64,000 nucleotides of DNA from Undaria pinnatifida (lineage: Eukaryota; Sar; Phaeophyceae; Laminariales; Alariaceae): assembly GCA_012845835.1 (NCBI GenBank), contig JABAKD010000005.1:7544473-7608472 (forward strand), given 5' to 3'. The position numbers and the translations under genes are program-made. Below, in pieces: positions 51,101-62,146 of the stretch; the stretch's first letter is position 1; each line of letters opens with the position of its first letter. The notes beneath the pieces were generated by a model, which was not told the origin of the DNA, searched no databases, and worked only from the letters and a program-made list of their open reading frames with translations.

Positions 51101-53519
51101 GTCAATTCGCGAAACCTTTTTCTCCTTTCTGTGCCTGCTTGCGGCTTAGCATCGATCTAGTCCATCATTACTGCCGTCATGTTTGCCGTTCTATATTGAA
51201 CGTGGAGCGTACCAAGCGACTGACGTCGATTGCTCATAAACAGCTACTACCGGAAGAAGCATAACAGCCAGGGAAACCGAACAAGGAGACCGATTGGGTA
51301 AGTATTTTCTTAAGGGTACCTGCTGCCGTTTTTACCCTTTTCAACCCACAAAACACATTCCTGCTTTAAATCCAAGTGTGTTGTCTCCAAACCGACGTTA
51401 CGGCGGTAAAGGGGTTAGCCCTTTTGGGACGTCAGGGTGAAAACAGGTCGGAAAAATTGGCGATTACAGCATCGGCCGCACGAAGCAGGCGAGGCGGCTT
51501 CCTGCGTAGGGGGGGGTGTCCAAAGCTCAACGAGAAGATATCTACAATACGCGCGCAAGCTTCGTGGCAGTTGTACCGTTGAACGCTCTTTCTTCCTAAC
51601 CGAGTGATACAGCACAAGTTGTCGTTTTTTCGGTCGCTATACCAGGGCACCCACGGGTTCAAACATCAACGTGCTTTCAACTACGCTTCCCTCATCCTTC
51701 CCTCTCACTAATAGTTGAAAAACTTTAGGATGCTTTTTCTTTTCCCTTCCGACGACGTCTAGCACAAGCAAACGTCGAGCCCTCATAATCAGCTATCCTG
51801 ATAAAACAGGATAAAAAAACGAAGAATAAAACACAACGAAATCAACGGAGTTACACGGGCTATTTTTTCTACCAGCATAGATCATGGCGCGGGTATGGAG
51901 CCTGTGTGCAGCCAAGGTTTTGAGCTTTAAATATACACCAGCGTGTAAAAATATCAAGGGCAACAAGTAGAGTATCTACTGTAGGTGCCGAACGAAGCTA
52001 GACCTGTCTAGGCTGAATCAATTCTGCTTTAAACTTACAAAAGTTGTGCTTCTATGGTTGCTTATTGTTCGCCCAGCCGTGCGTGTTATGCTCCTAAAAA
52101 AGTGCAATAACTATTGTGCTACTTGCACGCGATAAACGTCAAAATATCCTACCCTATACTCTTTAAAATGCGGCCCAATTATGCCAAAATTACTGCGAGC
52201 ATATTGGACACAAGCCTAGTCTTATCCTGCAGGTTTCCTTGCTCGGCCGGCCTGGGCTTGTTGTTTTCGTAGCTGCTAAGGCAGGAGTGGTCGACGACAA
52301 CAAGGTCATTCTGATGATTTTGCACATTGCTGGAGGAGAAACACGATGAGAACAAATACCGTAATATTGATATACGTCGTATGAACAATATTATGTTTGC
52401 CATCCGACAGTCAATGTGCAGCATGCATGTCATGGGCTTCACCGCCGATCACTCACAAACGCGCCGAGAAACAGAAGAAGACCAAGGGGGACCATACCAG
52501 CTATTATTACATAGAATTATGGTGCTTGTCATCCGGCAATGTGCAGCATGGGAATCAATCACAAACAAAACGATATCTGGTACGCGGTAGTATGCGGGTT
52601 TGTTTTTACGCGGTTTTTATAAACTGATAGCGTTCGCTGGGAATCTGTCCGGCAAACTCGCGACTCGTATGTCAACAAATAATGCTGTGTGACTGGACCA
52701 GACAACGGACACTAGATACCTAGATACCCCATTTTGAAGAAGGAGCAGGCAGCTGCTACTTAGAGGCCATGGTCCGTCACGATACGAGTACTGAGATGTT
52801 TTAAAGCGCCTATTTACGTTGGGTAGAACCCCCCATTTAAGAGCAGTGCACCCGCGGTAAGGGCATTCGGAACCTAAGACCGATCTCGTGGGCATGTCCC
52901 GCGATACTAAAAACCATACACTGTCCACTACTACAGATAAGAGCAATGCGTAGTTAATAGCGCCTGTTTGAGCTTATCAAGGGGTGCTCTAAAATCGGGG
53001 CATCCGTTGTTGTGGGGATATATGCTCTTGGTGTACCCGGGTATCAAACCTACTTACGTTATTATTTAGTAGTCGCACCCGGTAGATACCCGGGTATACC
53101 CAGGTAATTTATCCTGCTAATCTAACCCTTGGAATACTGAAAGTTTTTCTTGTCGTCATAGCCCAAAAGCCAGCTAGCTGTCAATGTGTAGATATAATGA
53201 GGCTACGAGAACGAAGGCACCTCTCCTGCGCGGATGATAAGCGCTACAGTCAGTGTGGGGCTTCAAATTACAAAGATAAATTAAAATGTTGTTATTATTG
53301 GTGGTATTATACTATCATCTTGTTTGACATCCGACAATGATGAGCAGAATGACTAAAAACAGTGACAAAGGAAGAGAAAATGAGGACCAGTACGACGATA
53401 ACAACGTAAATGTTCGACAACCAAAGCGTTGATGCACAAACACAACACTTACCATTATAGTGGACAAAACGTAGGACCCCTCCCAAAAACTCACCCATAT
53501 AGTATATTACGAGTACCAA
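48101..53519. other. Gene-poor region with simple repeats
   Basis: 5.4 kb without a recognised gene. Trinucleotide tracts occur at 49573-49670 (cca, cta, ctg types) and 50979-51025 (gtt, gct types). Short related words (catccgacagtcaatgtgca, catccggcaatgtgcagcat, catccgacaatgatgagca) recur at 52402, 52530 and 53328. Around 53029-53106 tacccgggtat occurs twice. Longer open frames (50044-50520, 52617-52946) show no domains. Confidence 0.45.
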
Positions 53520-53595
53520 CAACGCAGCTTGCAAACATGAGTATTGACCTGAAAGTCGTCGAACTCACGGCTGACGTCCTTGAAATGTTTTTTAT
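53520..53595 (-). repeat. Family A-related fragment, minus orientation
   Basis: Reverse complement of 11940-12045: cttgcaaacatgagtattga, gtcgaactcacggctgacgt and ccttgaaatgtttttt. The two share flanking words beyond the family A core. Confidence 0.75.
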
Positions 53596-53729
53596 GAAAT
53601 AAATGTATACCAGGTACCACGTAAAATATACGATGACCAAAAAGTTGATGCAAAATATATATTATTTTTCTATCAGTCATCGTGACAATGTGCGGCATGA
53701 GCTTCAAGGTCGACGTATCATAAAACATT

Positions 53730-54490
53730 ACAGGTCCGCCTCATGAGGGCATGCTACAAGCAGTTCGGTCCAGAGCTGTACTGTATACGATATGACCACC
53801 GCTCGGTTCAGCCTGAAGGTCACCTTGCTGAATGCCGAGGTGATTGAAACCCTGCTGTACGGGTGTGTGGAACGCGAGTCGCTATGACGAGCTCCGAAAG
53901 GCGCACCTCCAAGTCCTCCGACGAGTCCTTGACTTCCAGCGTCGTGCGGACCACACCACCAACCTCTCGTACGCCAAAGGGGGCTGTATTAACAGGTTGT
54001 AGGCCAATTTGTTTCCAGGAAAACCCTTTGATTCCGTACTCTTCTATAGATGGGTTAAAATATGCTGGGATGCTGTGCTTTGGAGAGGCGCGCCACTCAT
54101 AGAATTTTCACATCTAAAACCCGTGAATATGTACTACACCAAAGTGCTCAAGACGAAATGCGAGCCTCGAGAGCATCGAAACGACAAATCCGAAAGCAGC
54201 GGCTCGTCTACGCTGGGGCAATGGTACATAAAAACAAGAGGCGATTACCCAGTCGGATGATGTTGGCGCAGGTAGCCGGTGGGAAAAAACCGGGACCAGG
54301 TGGGCCACCGAACAACTGGCTCAGAACCCTGAGAGACGACCTCGCCGTTTTTCGATCTGCCAAAGACTCCACAAAAGATTCTCCACGGCAGCGTGGAGTT
54401 AACCGTACTGTGGATCCATGCAGCACGGAAGGCGGGCAAGTAGTGCCTACCGTAAGACCCTTTAAGCAGCCGAACGGTTCATGGCCAGGT
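53730..54490 (+). pseudogene. LINE reverse transcriptase, C-terminal relic
   Basis: Fragments of the post-RT region of a non-LTR retrotransposon. In one frame 53733-53780 gives VRLMRACYKQFGPELY, and from ATG 53792 another gives LKVTLLNAEVIETLLYGC, the string after the thumb of LINE RTs. After further shifts, SKRQIRKQRLVYAGAMV (about 54170-54225) and GGKKPGPGGPPNNWLRTL (about 54280-54335), followed by RDDLAVF, match the usual LINE C terminus. A 5' truncated, frameshifted LINE is normal for this class. No poly-A tail or target-site duplication was identified. Confidence 0.72.
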
Positions 54491-54926
54491 GGCACCTAGG
54501 GGAGGGAAAGAAAAGCTCGGAGCGCCGCGAAACCCGGATGCGTGCCGCACGAAGACGAAAGGGGGGTGAGGGGGAGTAGGGAAGCCGCTGAGTCATGCCG
54601 CGCTATGAGGGGTGCAGCAGAAGTTTCTATGAATTTTCTGAGCCCCTAACATGAGGACGGAGCTCAATATCATCAACATCATCAACATCATCAACATCAT
54701 CACCCGAAACATGACTTCGACAACATTCTTTCGGGCAACCAGGCCAACATGTCTATGCGCTAGTCAGTCAAACCTTTAGTTCAACAACTGCAACCTCCAC
54801 CGCGGGATGACTCCGCCGATAGTTGTTGACGAAAGCAAGGAGACGGCAGACAGGGTAGCAAGGCACCACCAGGCCGACTAGTAGGTATAGAGCCTGTCTG
54901 CGTGACCTCAAACTACTGCGTCTACC
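54491..54926. other. Intergenic with a short ATC/AAC repeat
   Basis: Units of catcatcaa occur at 54668-54703. No gene. Confidence 0.5.
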
Positions 54927-55215
54927 TTATGTTTTAGTTGTTGCTTTTTTGTTCTTTGGATTGCCTGCTCCATTTCTCCTTGAGGGTGTAGTGACAGTCG
55001 ACCCTGCGGTACTGCCACCGCCGGTATGCGGGCTCTCCTTGCCGAAGAGCCGCTTGTCCCCCTTGCCCTTTCTTCGTCTCTTTCTTCGGCTGCTTCCCTT
55101 TGGTGTCCTTCCTTTCTGTTCTTCGTTTGGGGTACCCTTGGGAGCTATTGACGCGATGGTGTCGGTACTGACACTGCCGTCGAAGATACGGGAAGTGTAG
55201 GACAGAGCAGGCAGT
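54927..55215 (-). CDS. Possible terminal exon of a basic, lysine-rich protein
   Basis: On the minus strand a frame ending with TAA at 54927-54929 encodes YTSRIFDGSVSTDTIASIAP, a very basic block (SRRKRRRKGKGDKR) and a Thr/Ser-rich tail ending NPKNKKATTKT. This frame has no ATG and is closed upstream by TAG near 55225, so it would need an acceptor nearby (an ag lies just there). The composition looks more like protein than either alternative frame (one reads as a hydrophobic Leu/Pro string on the plus strand). The basic block could be a nuclear localisation signal. No family is recognised, and it may be a gag C terminus of a retroelement. Confidence 0.25.
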
Positions 55216-55483
55216 AATGATCTCTACTAGTTGCATTCGGTACCCAGTTTGCGTGCTGCCCCGATACCAGTTGGGTGGAGTCATCTGCATAGTTGCTGCG
55301 TTTTTGCTTGCTAAATGATTAGGCTTCGTTTTCGTAAGGCACGGGGGTGACGATGACGGTATTGGCACCACTCTTTGTTGTCGGAAACAGTGCGCAGGTG
55401 ATAGACCATGCGGCAATGCTCCTACTCCTAAGTAGGGTCATTCGAAACCCAATGTGGTTACTGCGTCCGATGTTGGTACAATG

Positions 55484-55700
55484 TCATATATATGCTTATA
55501 GTTTCCGCGCACAGATTGGTTAACGTCACCCTGTTGACCCTGGTACAAGCTACTCTGTAGTTCCAAGGTGAGTCGCCGACCTATATCCTTAATGAGGACA
55601 CAACACCCAGTAATACGCGCGATTGGAGTATCACACACAGCTTGCAAAGATGAGTTTCGACGAAATATTCGATCTCACAGCTGGAGTGTATTTTTATTTT
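55484..55700 (-). repeat. Family A head, minus orientation
   Basis: Reverse complement of the standard head: tatagtttccgcgcacagat, ctgttgaccctgg, gagtcgccgacctatatcct, gtatcacacacagcttgcaa and gatctcacagctggagtgta. Confidence 0.87.
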
Positions 55701-55983
55701 TTTCAAGTATAGTCTATGCTGCTGTGTTGCTATTGAATAGTTGCTGGATGGCTGGTGTGCTTGTTTTTCATTTTGTCGTGCCGTCCTGTTTCCCTCTTTC
55801 TTTCCTCTTTTTTTCCTTTTTCTCTTCTTCTTTGTTTTTACCTGGTATGTTATTTTCTTCCCCTCAAATTGTCTCGTGTGCTGGCTTGCTTGCTTTTTTG
55901 TTTCTTGCCCGAGTGCTCGTTGCGGTTGGCATCCCCCCCCCCCCCCGCCCCATACCTTCTATACATAGATATATATACACTTC
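55701..55983. other. Spacer between two inverted family A heads
   Basis: T/C-rich, with a run of C at 55936-55946 and a TACCTGGTA motif at 55839. No gene. Confidence 0.6.
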
Positions 55984-56225
55984 TTCAGCTAAGTAGCTGC
56001 GGGATCTACCAAAAACGGATTTTGGTCAAAACTCATGTTTTGCAAGCTGCGTGTGACACTTCGATCGCGCGTTTAGCGGGGTGTGTATACCTTCGTTAAG
56101 GATACAGGTCGATGACTCTCCTGTTGATACAAGGTTCAAAAGGACTACTGCATACAGTAAGACGCTCAGCCTTGTTCTGCGCACGGCAGCAGTATATTAC
56201 CCGCGTTGAGGGGGACAAAAAAGTT
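55984..56225 (+). repeat. Family A head, divergent subfamily, plus orientation
   Basis: Groups with 40866-41130: gctgcgggatctacc, tgcaagctgcgtgtgacact, ggtcgatgactctcctgttg, gacgctcagccttgttctgc and gcgttgagggggacaaa. With 55484-55700 it forms an inverted pair around a 283-base spacer. Confidence 0.82.
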
Positions 56226-56392
56226 ATATTCGAACTTTTCCTTTTTTCTTCTCTGCCCCTGTTAATAGCTAGACGTAATTCTTGTCCAGGGTCACTGAGC
56301 AGACTTTTCTCCTCCCTCCCCGCGACGGTACGTGCGTTCATACTCGCATCGAATTGTTGCTATCCACCCTGCTAGGCGCTCTCGGCAGCTGA

Positions 56393-56564
56393 TCGTTGCA
56401 TGGCCAAATCGCCTTGCTGTTGGCTGTATTTGCAATGTAGACGCATCTCTGTGTCGTGGGTTGTGACGACAGAGCTCGTCGTTGCATGGCCAAATCGCCT
56501 TGCTGTTGGCTGTATTTGCAATGTAGACGTATCTCTGTGTCGTGGGTTGTGACGACAGAGCTCG
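56393..56564. repeat. 86-base tandem duplication
   Basis: Units 56393-56478 and 56479-56564 (tcgttgcatggccaaatcgc to gacgacagagctcg) differ at very few bases. Confidence 0.92.
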
Positions 56565-56699
56565 TCCCTCTTTGAGGCATCAGCACGAGCACTGGTTGTG
56601 CTGGATGTATATGGATGGGTGGAAAATACGAGTTTAATGTAAAGAACGCACACAGGTGATCTCAACTATGTTGCCTCTTTACCTTTTGAGCCATCCATG

Positions 56700-57275
56700 C
56701 AGTAGTTCCTGGTATTCATCCTACCTTGTTGTATTCATTGTACAATATTGGATGTCCAGTTGATCCCCCTCCCCCCCTCGCTTATTCCCCGCCCCCATCA
56801 TCTCTTTACGAGGTCTAGCACCATTCGCGCAGTAGCATTAAATAGTACCTTGGTATATATATAGCTCCCCATTCATTATGCGATCTGAAACAATTGGCTC
56901 ACCGCCCCCCACCTCCCCCTTCACTAAGAGTATAATACGAGGCATGTATACTATATCATCAACTGGTACGTTCCACAGTCATGCGTTTTTATCCCTCTCA
57001 AAACTCAAAACAGATTTATTTAATAGTTTCCGTGCACAGTTTAATTAATGGCTAAAAACGGCTGTGTACGTCTTCGCATCGCCCTGTTGACCTTGATACT
57101 AGCTGGCAGATGGAGTACAAAGGGAAGTCGCCCACGTATATCTTTCAGAACGGCATACACAACCCGTAACACAAGTGATCGGAGTATCACACACAGCCGG
57201 CAAAGATAAATAGATTATTTCGACGATTTCCTCGATCTCACAGCTAGCTGTGGTATTATACTAAAACTTCGAAGT
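56700..57275 (-). repeat. Family A copy, minus orientation, diverged
   Basis: The head is at 56990-57260 (taatagtttccgtgcacagt, ctgttgaccttgata, gtatcacacacagccggcaa, tcgatctcacagctagctgt). The part to the left (56760-56900) has C-rich tracts and a tctagcacca-gcg string as in 6240-6310. Confidence 0.7.
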
Positions 57276-58029
57276 ACACAGCAGTATTGTGTAGTAGTAG
57301 TAGTAGCAGCAGCATTAGCAATAGGAGTAGGAGTAGGAGTAGGAGTAGTAGTAGTTAGTCTTGTCGTTACGCCTGTCGCCTTGCACTCATATTTGTTATT
57401 TATGAGCTCTCACGATGGGAAAAAGAAATCTTAGTCACAACGTCGAGGGCGCTGCCACCATACAACGTTCGTTGAGGAAACGTCGTCTTTGACCCTTTCT
57501 TTGCCTCGTACGACGATAAGAAACTACATCATGCTATCATGCTTTAATTCCAAGTATTTCTATATTATAATTGTAGTGTGTTCCCGACAACGCGCGTGCA
57601 TTTCTACAGCTATTATAAATATAATAATAGCTGTTAAAATTGATTTGCTCGTACATACATGCATACATACATACACAGATGTGCACATCAAACTTATGCC
57701 TCTTCATGCCTATTAATAGCAACTTCCGTTACGACTGATCAGTGAGTGTACTTTCACGTTGTTACTCTGCAGCGGTCTCTAGTTCGGAACTTCCGTGCCG
57801 TCGAAATGTGGGGGGTAGGCGCTTCAGTTTAGTGCCTCATGACCACCACCGCCCCTCCCCCCGCATCGTAATCCCCGCCTGAGGGTAAGGGTTAGGATGC
57901 AGCTTACCCTCCAACAGACTTGACGAGCACCTCACGGAGCTCCGCGCTTGGTGCACGCAATGTTTACGGTTTCGGTGAAACTCAAACGCTGTTCTCCGTC
58001 ACGGCATTGATTGGTGGGACGCAAGGAGG
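57276..58029. other. Intergenic with AG/TAG-type microsatellite
   Basis: Trinucleotide and hexanucleotide units (gta, agc, aggagt) run over 57293-57355, and cata units over 57653-57675. No gene recognised. Confidence 0.5.
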
Positions 58030-58334
58030 GTATATATATTATAAAAATTAAAATACACTCCAGCTGTGAGATCGAAGATTTCGTCGAAACTCATCTTTGC
58101 AAGCTGTGTGTGATACTCCGATCGCGCGCATTACGGGTTGTGTGTCCTCATTAAGGATATAGGTCGGCGACTCCCCTTACAGCTACAGTGTAGCTATCAG
58201 GGTCAACAGGATGATTTTAGTCAGTCTGTGCGCGGAAACTATAAAACCCGTTTCTGAGGGGGACAAAATCTGACAGCTGTGAAGGGAAAGGGGGGGCCTG
58301 GTTTTGATCAAAAGCGAGCGGGTTTGGAGGGGGG

Positions 58335-58371
<37 letters not shown>

Positions 58372-58453
58372 AAGGGGCAATTTGTGCATGTAAGCTATAA
58401 ATCCTTTCGAGGGGATAAATCTGACGGTTTTGGCACCAGTATATTATTGGGGG

Positions 58454-58493
<40 letters not shown>

Positions 58494-58500
58494 GGTGGGG
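58030..58500 (+). repeat. Family A copy truncated by the assembly gap
   Basis: Standard head (58045-58285), then G runs of about 40 bases at 58328-58369 and 58450-58490, separated by ctataaatcctttcgagggg. It ends at the gap; the G runs probably caused the assembly break. Confidence 0.85.
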
Positions 58501-59000
58501 NNNNNNNNNNNNNNNNNNNNNNNNNNNNNNNNNNNNNNNNNNNNNNNNNNNNNNNNNNNNNNNNNNNNNNNNNNNNNNNNNNNNNNNNNNNNNNNNNNNN
58601 NNNNNNNNNNNNNNNNNNNNNNNNNNNNNNNNNNNNNNNNNNNNNNNNNNNNNNNNNNNNNNNNNNNNNNNNNNNNNNNNNNNNNNNNNNNNNNNNNNNN
58701 NNNNNNNNNNNNNNNNNNNNNNNNNNNNNNNNNNNNNNNNNNNNNNNNNNNNNNNNNNNNNNNNNNNNNNNNNNNNNNNNNNNNNNNNNNNNNNNNNNNN
58801 NNNNNNNNNNNNNNNNNNNNNNNNNNNNNNNNNNNNNNNNNNNNNNNNNNNNNNNNNNNNNNNNNNNNNNNNNNNNNNNNNNNNNNNNNNNNNNNNNNNN
58901 NNNNNNNNNNNNNNNNNNNNNNNNNNNNNNNNNNNNNNNNNNNNNNNNNNNNNNNNNNNNNNNNNNNNNNNNNNNNNNNNNNNNNNNNNNNNNNNNNNNN
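58501..59000. other. Assembly gap, 500 N
   Basis: A round-number run of N, so the real size is probably unknown. It separates a G-rich family A copy from the 3' part of a SINE. Confidence 0.99.
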
Positions 59001-59008
59001 TGTCCCCC

Positions 59009-59246
59009 CCCTCTTGCCTTCAGATTTTATCGCGCATAGGATTCAGAAATCCCTCTGCTCGTCATTTTTTTTTTTATTGTTGCTAGCTCACGCTCTCGCG
59101 CTTTCCGCAAGTCAACTTGTGTGCACAAGAAAAAGTCCCCACGAATTTATACTACTAGTAGTATACACTCCGGGGGAATCGAACTCACGAAACAAGCTGA
59201 CTTATACCAGGCTAAAGGATAACCTGATACGCCACCGGGGCGACCG
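59009..59246 (-). repeat. tRNA-derived SINE, minus orientation
   Basis: On the minus strand it has tggcgtatcaggttatcc (A-box-like) and gagttcgattcccc (B-box-like, 59168-59185 region), then the family body (caagaaaaagtc-type string, cgcgagagcgtgag, caatcctatgcgcgat-type). The 3' end is lost near the gap. This copy shows the clearest promoter boxes. Confidence 0.82.
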
Positions 59247-59397
59247 ATCACCAGCCTTATTTTAGACGGATGTCTGGTAGATATAACACGTAACATAGTA
59301 GGGGGAAAAGGGATATATATCATACCTGGCACCGTTACAACAACAACAGCATCCGTTGTTCTTGTTTGCTTTTTACCACTGGACACATAATACATAC
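59247..59397. other. Spacer between SINE and gypsy element
   Basis: Short non-coding stretch. Bases 59394-59397 (atac) are the left copy of the gypsy target-site duplication. Confidence 0.6.
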
Positions 59398-59670
59398 TGT
59401 CAAAGTACGGCCTTGAAAGGCCTGCGATTATCTGATTTTGATAGGTAATTGGCAGTTTTCGTATGATATGTTGGCGTTATCTACTAGGGGCAGTCAGGAA
59501 ATGAAACCGAGGCATGCGCCTCGGCTCTCAGAATTCATCCGGGGCTCTGGTGGAATCTAGTAAAGCTACGCCTCTCCTAAGTAAGGCTAAGAAAGCGAGT
59601 ACTCTCCGAGGACCTGCTCAATAGGCAGACGTGCAGGGGACACTCTGTGTCCCCGCCCAATACCCTTACA
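59398..59670 (+). repeat. Gypsy 5' LTR
   Basis: Matches 62147-62425 (ggtaattggcagttt, gtcaggaaatgaaaccgagg, ctctggtggaatctagtaaa, ggggacactctgtgtccccg). The last string is a perfect hairpin. Confidence 0.92.
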
Positions 59671-59692
59671 ATATGGCGTCGTCGGCAGGACT

Positions 59693-60976
59693 CCTCATGT
59701 CGAATTCGCTTACAACAGTTCCGTCAGCGGGGCGACGGGCCTGGCGCCCAACGAGGTCCACATGGGCAGACTCCCACGTCTCCCCCTGACGGTTTTCGAC
59801 CGCACCGGCGTCGTGGGGCACTAAAGTCTGGCCCGCGACCACCTGGCCTATTGCTACTTGGCCACCGACCGACAAAAGCGCGCGAACGGCATTGTTCGTG
59901 CACACCACGCCCTCACCGTTTCTCGTGTTAACCGCAGAAGCTCTGCCCCCACGGACGCGCTGCGTCCGGCACCTAACTTCGCTGTGGGTGGTTGGGCATG
60001 GGTGTACAACTCTGCCTCCACCATCCGCCAGGGTGTGCAGGCGAACACGGACGCCAAGGTGCTCAAGGCCAAACTCGCGCTTAACTGGACGGGCCCCCGC
60101 AAGATCCTGGCTGTCGGCCCCTGCTCCGCCGCCGAGACCCCGGACGGCTCGCCACTCAGGAGCAACCTCCTCTATTTGGACCTCCCTTCCGACCTGCCCG
60201 GTTCGGATGCTCGTCGGCGTGTGGCGATTGAACGCTACAAACCCTGCGCCAACCCCCACGACACCGGGGACATGCTTAAATACCTACCGGCGGGGCTAAC
60301 GCAGTATGTGCTCAACAGTTTTTCCAAGAAGTCACCTCCGTACCACGTCACTCAAGACGACGTTTCGACCCCCCTCCAGCGGCTGGAAGGGGGGCAGATC
60401 ACCAGCCATCAGTGGGTCCGAGGGCGAGGTGGCGTCATCGCGGTGCTATACAAGATGCATTGGGCGGGACTCTCTGAACCTTCTCTCAGGAGCGGGAAAT
60501 GGACCTCCACCTCTCCCGTCCTCACATTTTGCGTTATTGGGCCGGAACCCCGGACCAGCACCGCCAAACCATCCGCCTCTACCGCCGAATGCGGATCGGG
60601 GCGCAACAGTGCGAGCTCTCCCGCAACAACGGGGAGCGTTTCCTAGCGCCGGGCTATGCTTGTGTTACCCGCGCCGATTGGCTCCGTCGCTACCACGACA
60701 CGGTGTTTTCTGCGGGAGCCCACTTTTGGTACAAGGGAGACGATGGGTTATGGTGGCTTGGACAAAATCAGCACGAGCACTACCGAGGACAAGGTATGCC
60801 TGGTCCGCTTTCTGGACGACCCGGCGCCGATTAAACCTCTTCCCCCGGCGCTCTACACGACTTCGACGGGAGCCGCACGAGGCTCTTGGTGCCTGCAAGT
60901 CCACATCGCCAGCGCGTTTCCTCGGGGGATTCAACAAAACGTAGATAAATCTCGAGGTGCGACCGTGGCCAGTTGA
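59693..60976 (+). pseudogene. Ty3/gypsy pol C terminus (integrase end and chromodomain-like region)
   Basis: Frame 2 from 59693 encodes PHVEFAYN, LAPNEVHMGRLPRLPLT, then TAA at 59822-59824, then DRQKRANGIVRAHHALTVSR and the GPY/F-like LNWTGPRKILAVGP segment that normally binds near the target. GLTQYVLNSFSKKSPPYHV and QWVRGRGGVIAVLYKMHWAG follow. A shift near 60490 enters HILRYWAGTPDQHRQ, RYHDTVFSAGAHFWYKGDDG and LWWLG, and a second near 60770 enters VRFLDDPAPIKPLPP and GSWCLQVHIASAF. The tail resembles the long C-terminal region of stramenopile gypsy pol proteins, which may include a chromodomain-like fold; that last point is inference. One stop and two frameshifts make it a pseudogene. Confidence 0.8.
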
Positions 60977-61842
60977 ATTTCAAGCCACCGCCGCCCCTCG
61001 ATAGTTCTCCATTTTCTTTTTCTGGGTTACGAGGTTTGGAGTTTTTGCCTTTGGGCTATTCGTGGTGTTTCGAGAGTTTTTTTTTTCTGGGTGTGGGGCG
61101 GTTCTAACCATTTTTTTTCTTAGGCCTGCCGGCATCCCTCCCGCCATGTGCCGGGCCAGGGTCCGGGTGTTCACGCCGCTTCCTGAGGCGCAGGACTGCC
61201 GGTTTTTCGTGTTTGTCCAATCTCGCCCTGCTGACGTTATCCTCAGCCCAGAGACAGGGGGCGACCAGGGTACCCTGTTCGCGCATAACGTGGTACAGGG
61301 CTATAAATGTGGCTGTGTGTGTTATCTTTTGTTTTGCTTTTGTGTTGTATTTGTTCTACTTGTTTCGGCCAAACACCCCCCTCCCCCCCCCTCGCGGGGC
61401 TGTAGGTGATGTCACCTTCCATTCCGGGTATTTGTCTTTTCCTCGTCTACCCGCCATGCCAATGGTCCGCGGGAGGTTTTTGGAATGACTTCTCCGTTGT
61501 ATAAGCGCCTGTGTTCCCCTTCATTTCGACAAAGGTAAGATAGTGCTTTTTCTGTGGTTTGTTTGCCGTAAAACCTTTTCTGTTACCCCCCCCGCCACAC
61601 CGGCGGTCCGCGACAGATTTTTGATGGGTGGTTTGCCTTGTTGTAGGGTCTGTGTCTCCTTCAACTGCTTTTCTTCGCGTTTTCCTGGCTCCATAGCCAG
61701 GCCGTTAGAGGTGTGGGAGTGGGCTTTGAGGAGCCGCATCTTCGACTCATGGTCTAGTTCGTAGAACCGGAGTTTCCCCGAATCTCCCATATTTCTGCAT
61801 ATGCGGCTCATCAGGGTGGGCTAGTGTATTACCAGTCGGTTT
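60977..61842 (+). other. 3' internal region of the gypsy element, unassigned
   Basis: A frame at 61110-61320 (AGIPPAMCRARVRVFTPLPE, VILSPETGGDQGTLFAHN) looks weakly protein-like and could be the remnant of an extra 3' ORF. The remainder is T-rich. No envelope-type motif or signal peptide was seen. Confidence 0.45.
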
Positions 61843-62130
61843 GGTGGCGTATCAGGTTATCCTCGAGCCTGATATATGTCAGTTTCGTAAGTTCGAATTC
61901 CCCCGAGTGCATACTCGTATAAATTCGTGGGAACCTTTTCTTGTGCACAAATTGACTTGCAGAAAGCGCGAGGGCGTGAGTTAGCTAACACTCGATGAAA
62001 AATCGACGAACAATGGGATTGCTGAACCCTATGCGCGATGAAAGTTGAATGCAAGAACCGGCGGGGGAGAAGGGACGACACCTGTGTTCACGGCTTGTCC
62101 AGAAGCTGGAACGTAAATGTGTGTGAAAAA
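61843..62130 (+). repeat. tRNA-derived SINE nested in the gypsy element, plus orientation
   Basis: The most complete plus-strand copy: tggtggcgtatcaggttatc (A-box-like) at 61848, agttcgaattcccccgag (B-box-like) at 61890, the body, then cttgtccagaagctggaacg and gtgtgtgaaaaaaaataaaa as an A-rich tail. It ends about 16 bases before the gypsy 3' LTR. Confidence 0.82.
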
Positions 62131-62146
62131 AAATAAAAAATAAAAG

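Noticed and set aside
58279-59265. ORFs of 218 and 328 codons crossing the gap
   Set aside because: Most of each is unknown residues from N, and the rest is poly-Gly and SINE sequence.
61062-61409. Possible envelope-like ORF in the gypsy element
   Set aside because: No signal peptide, transmembrane segment pattern or family motif; kept only as unassigned sequence.
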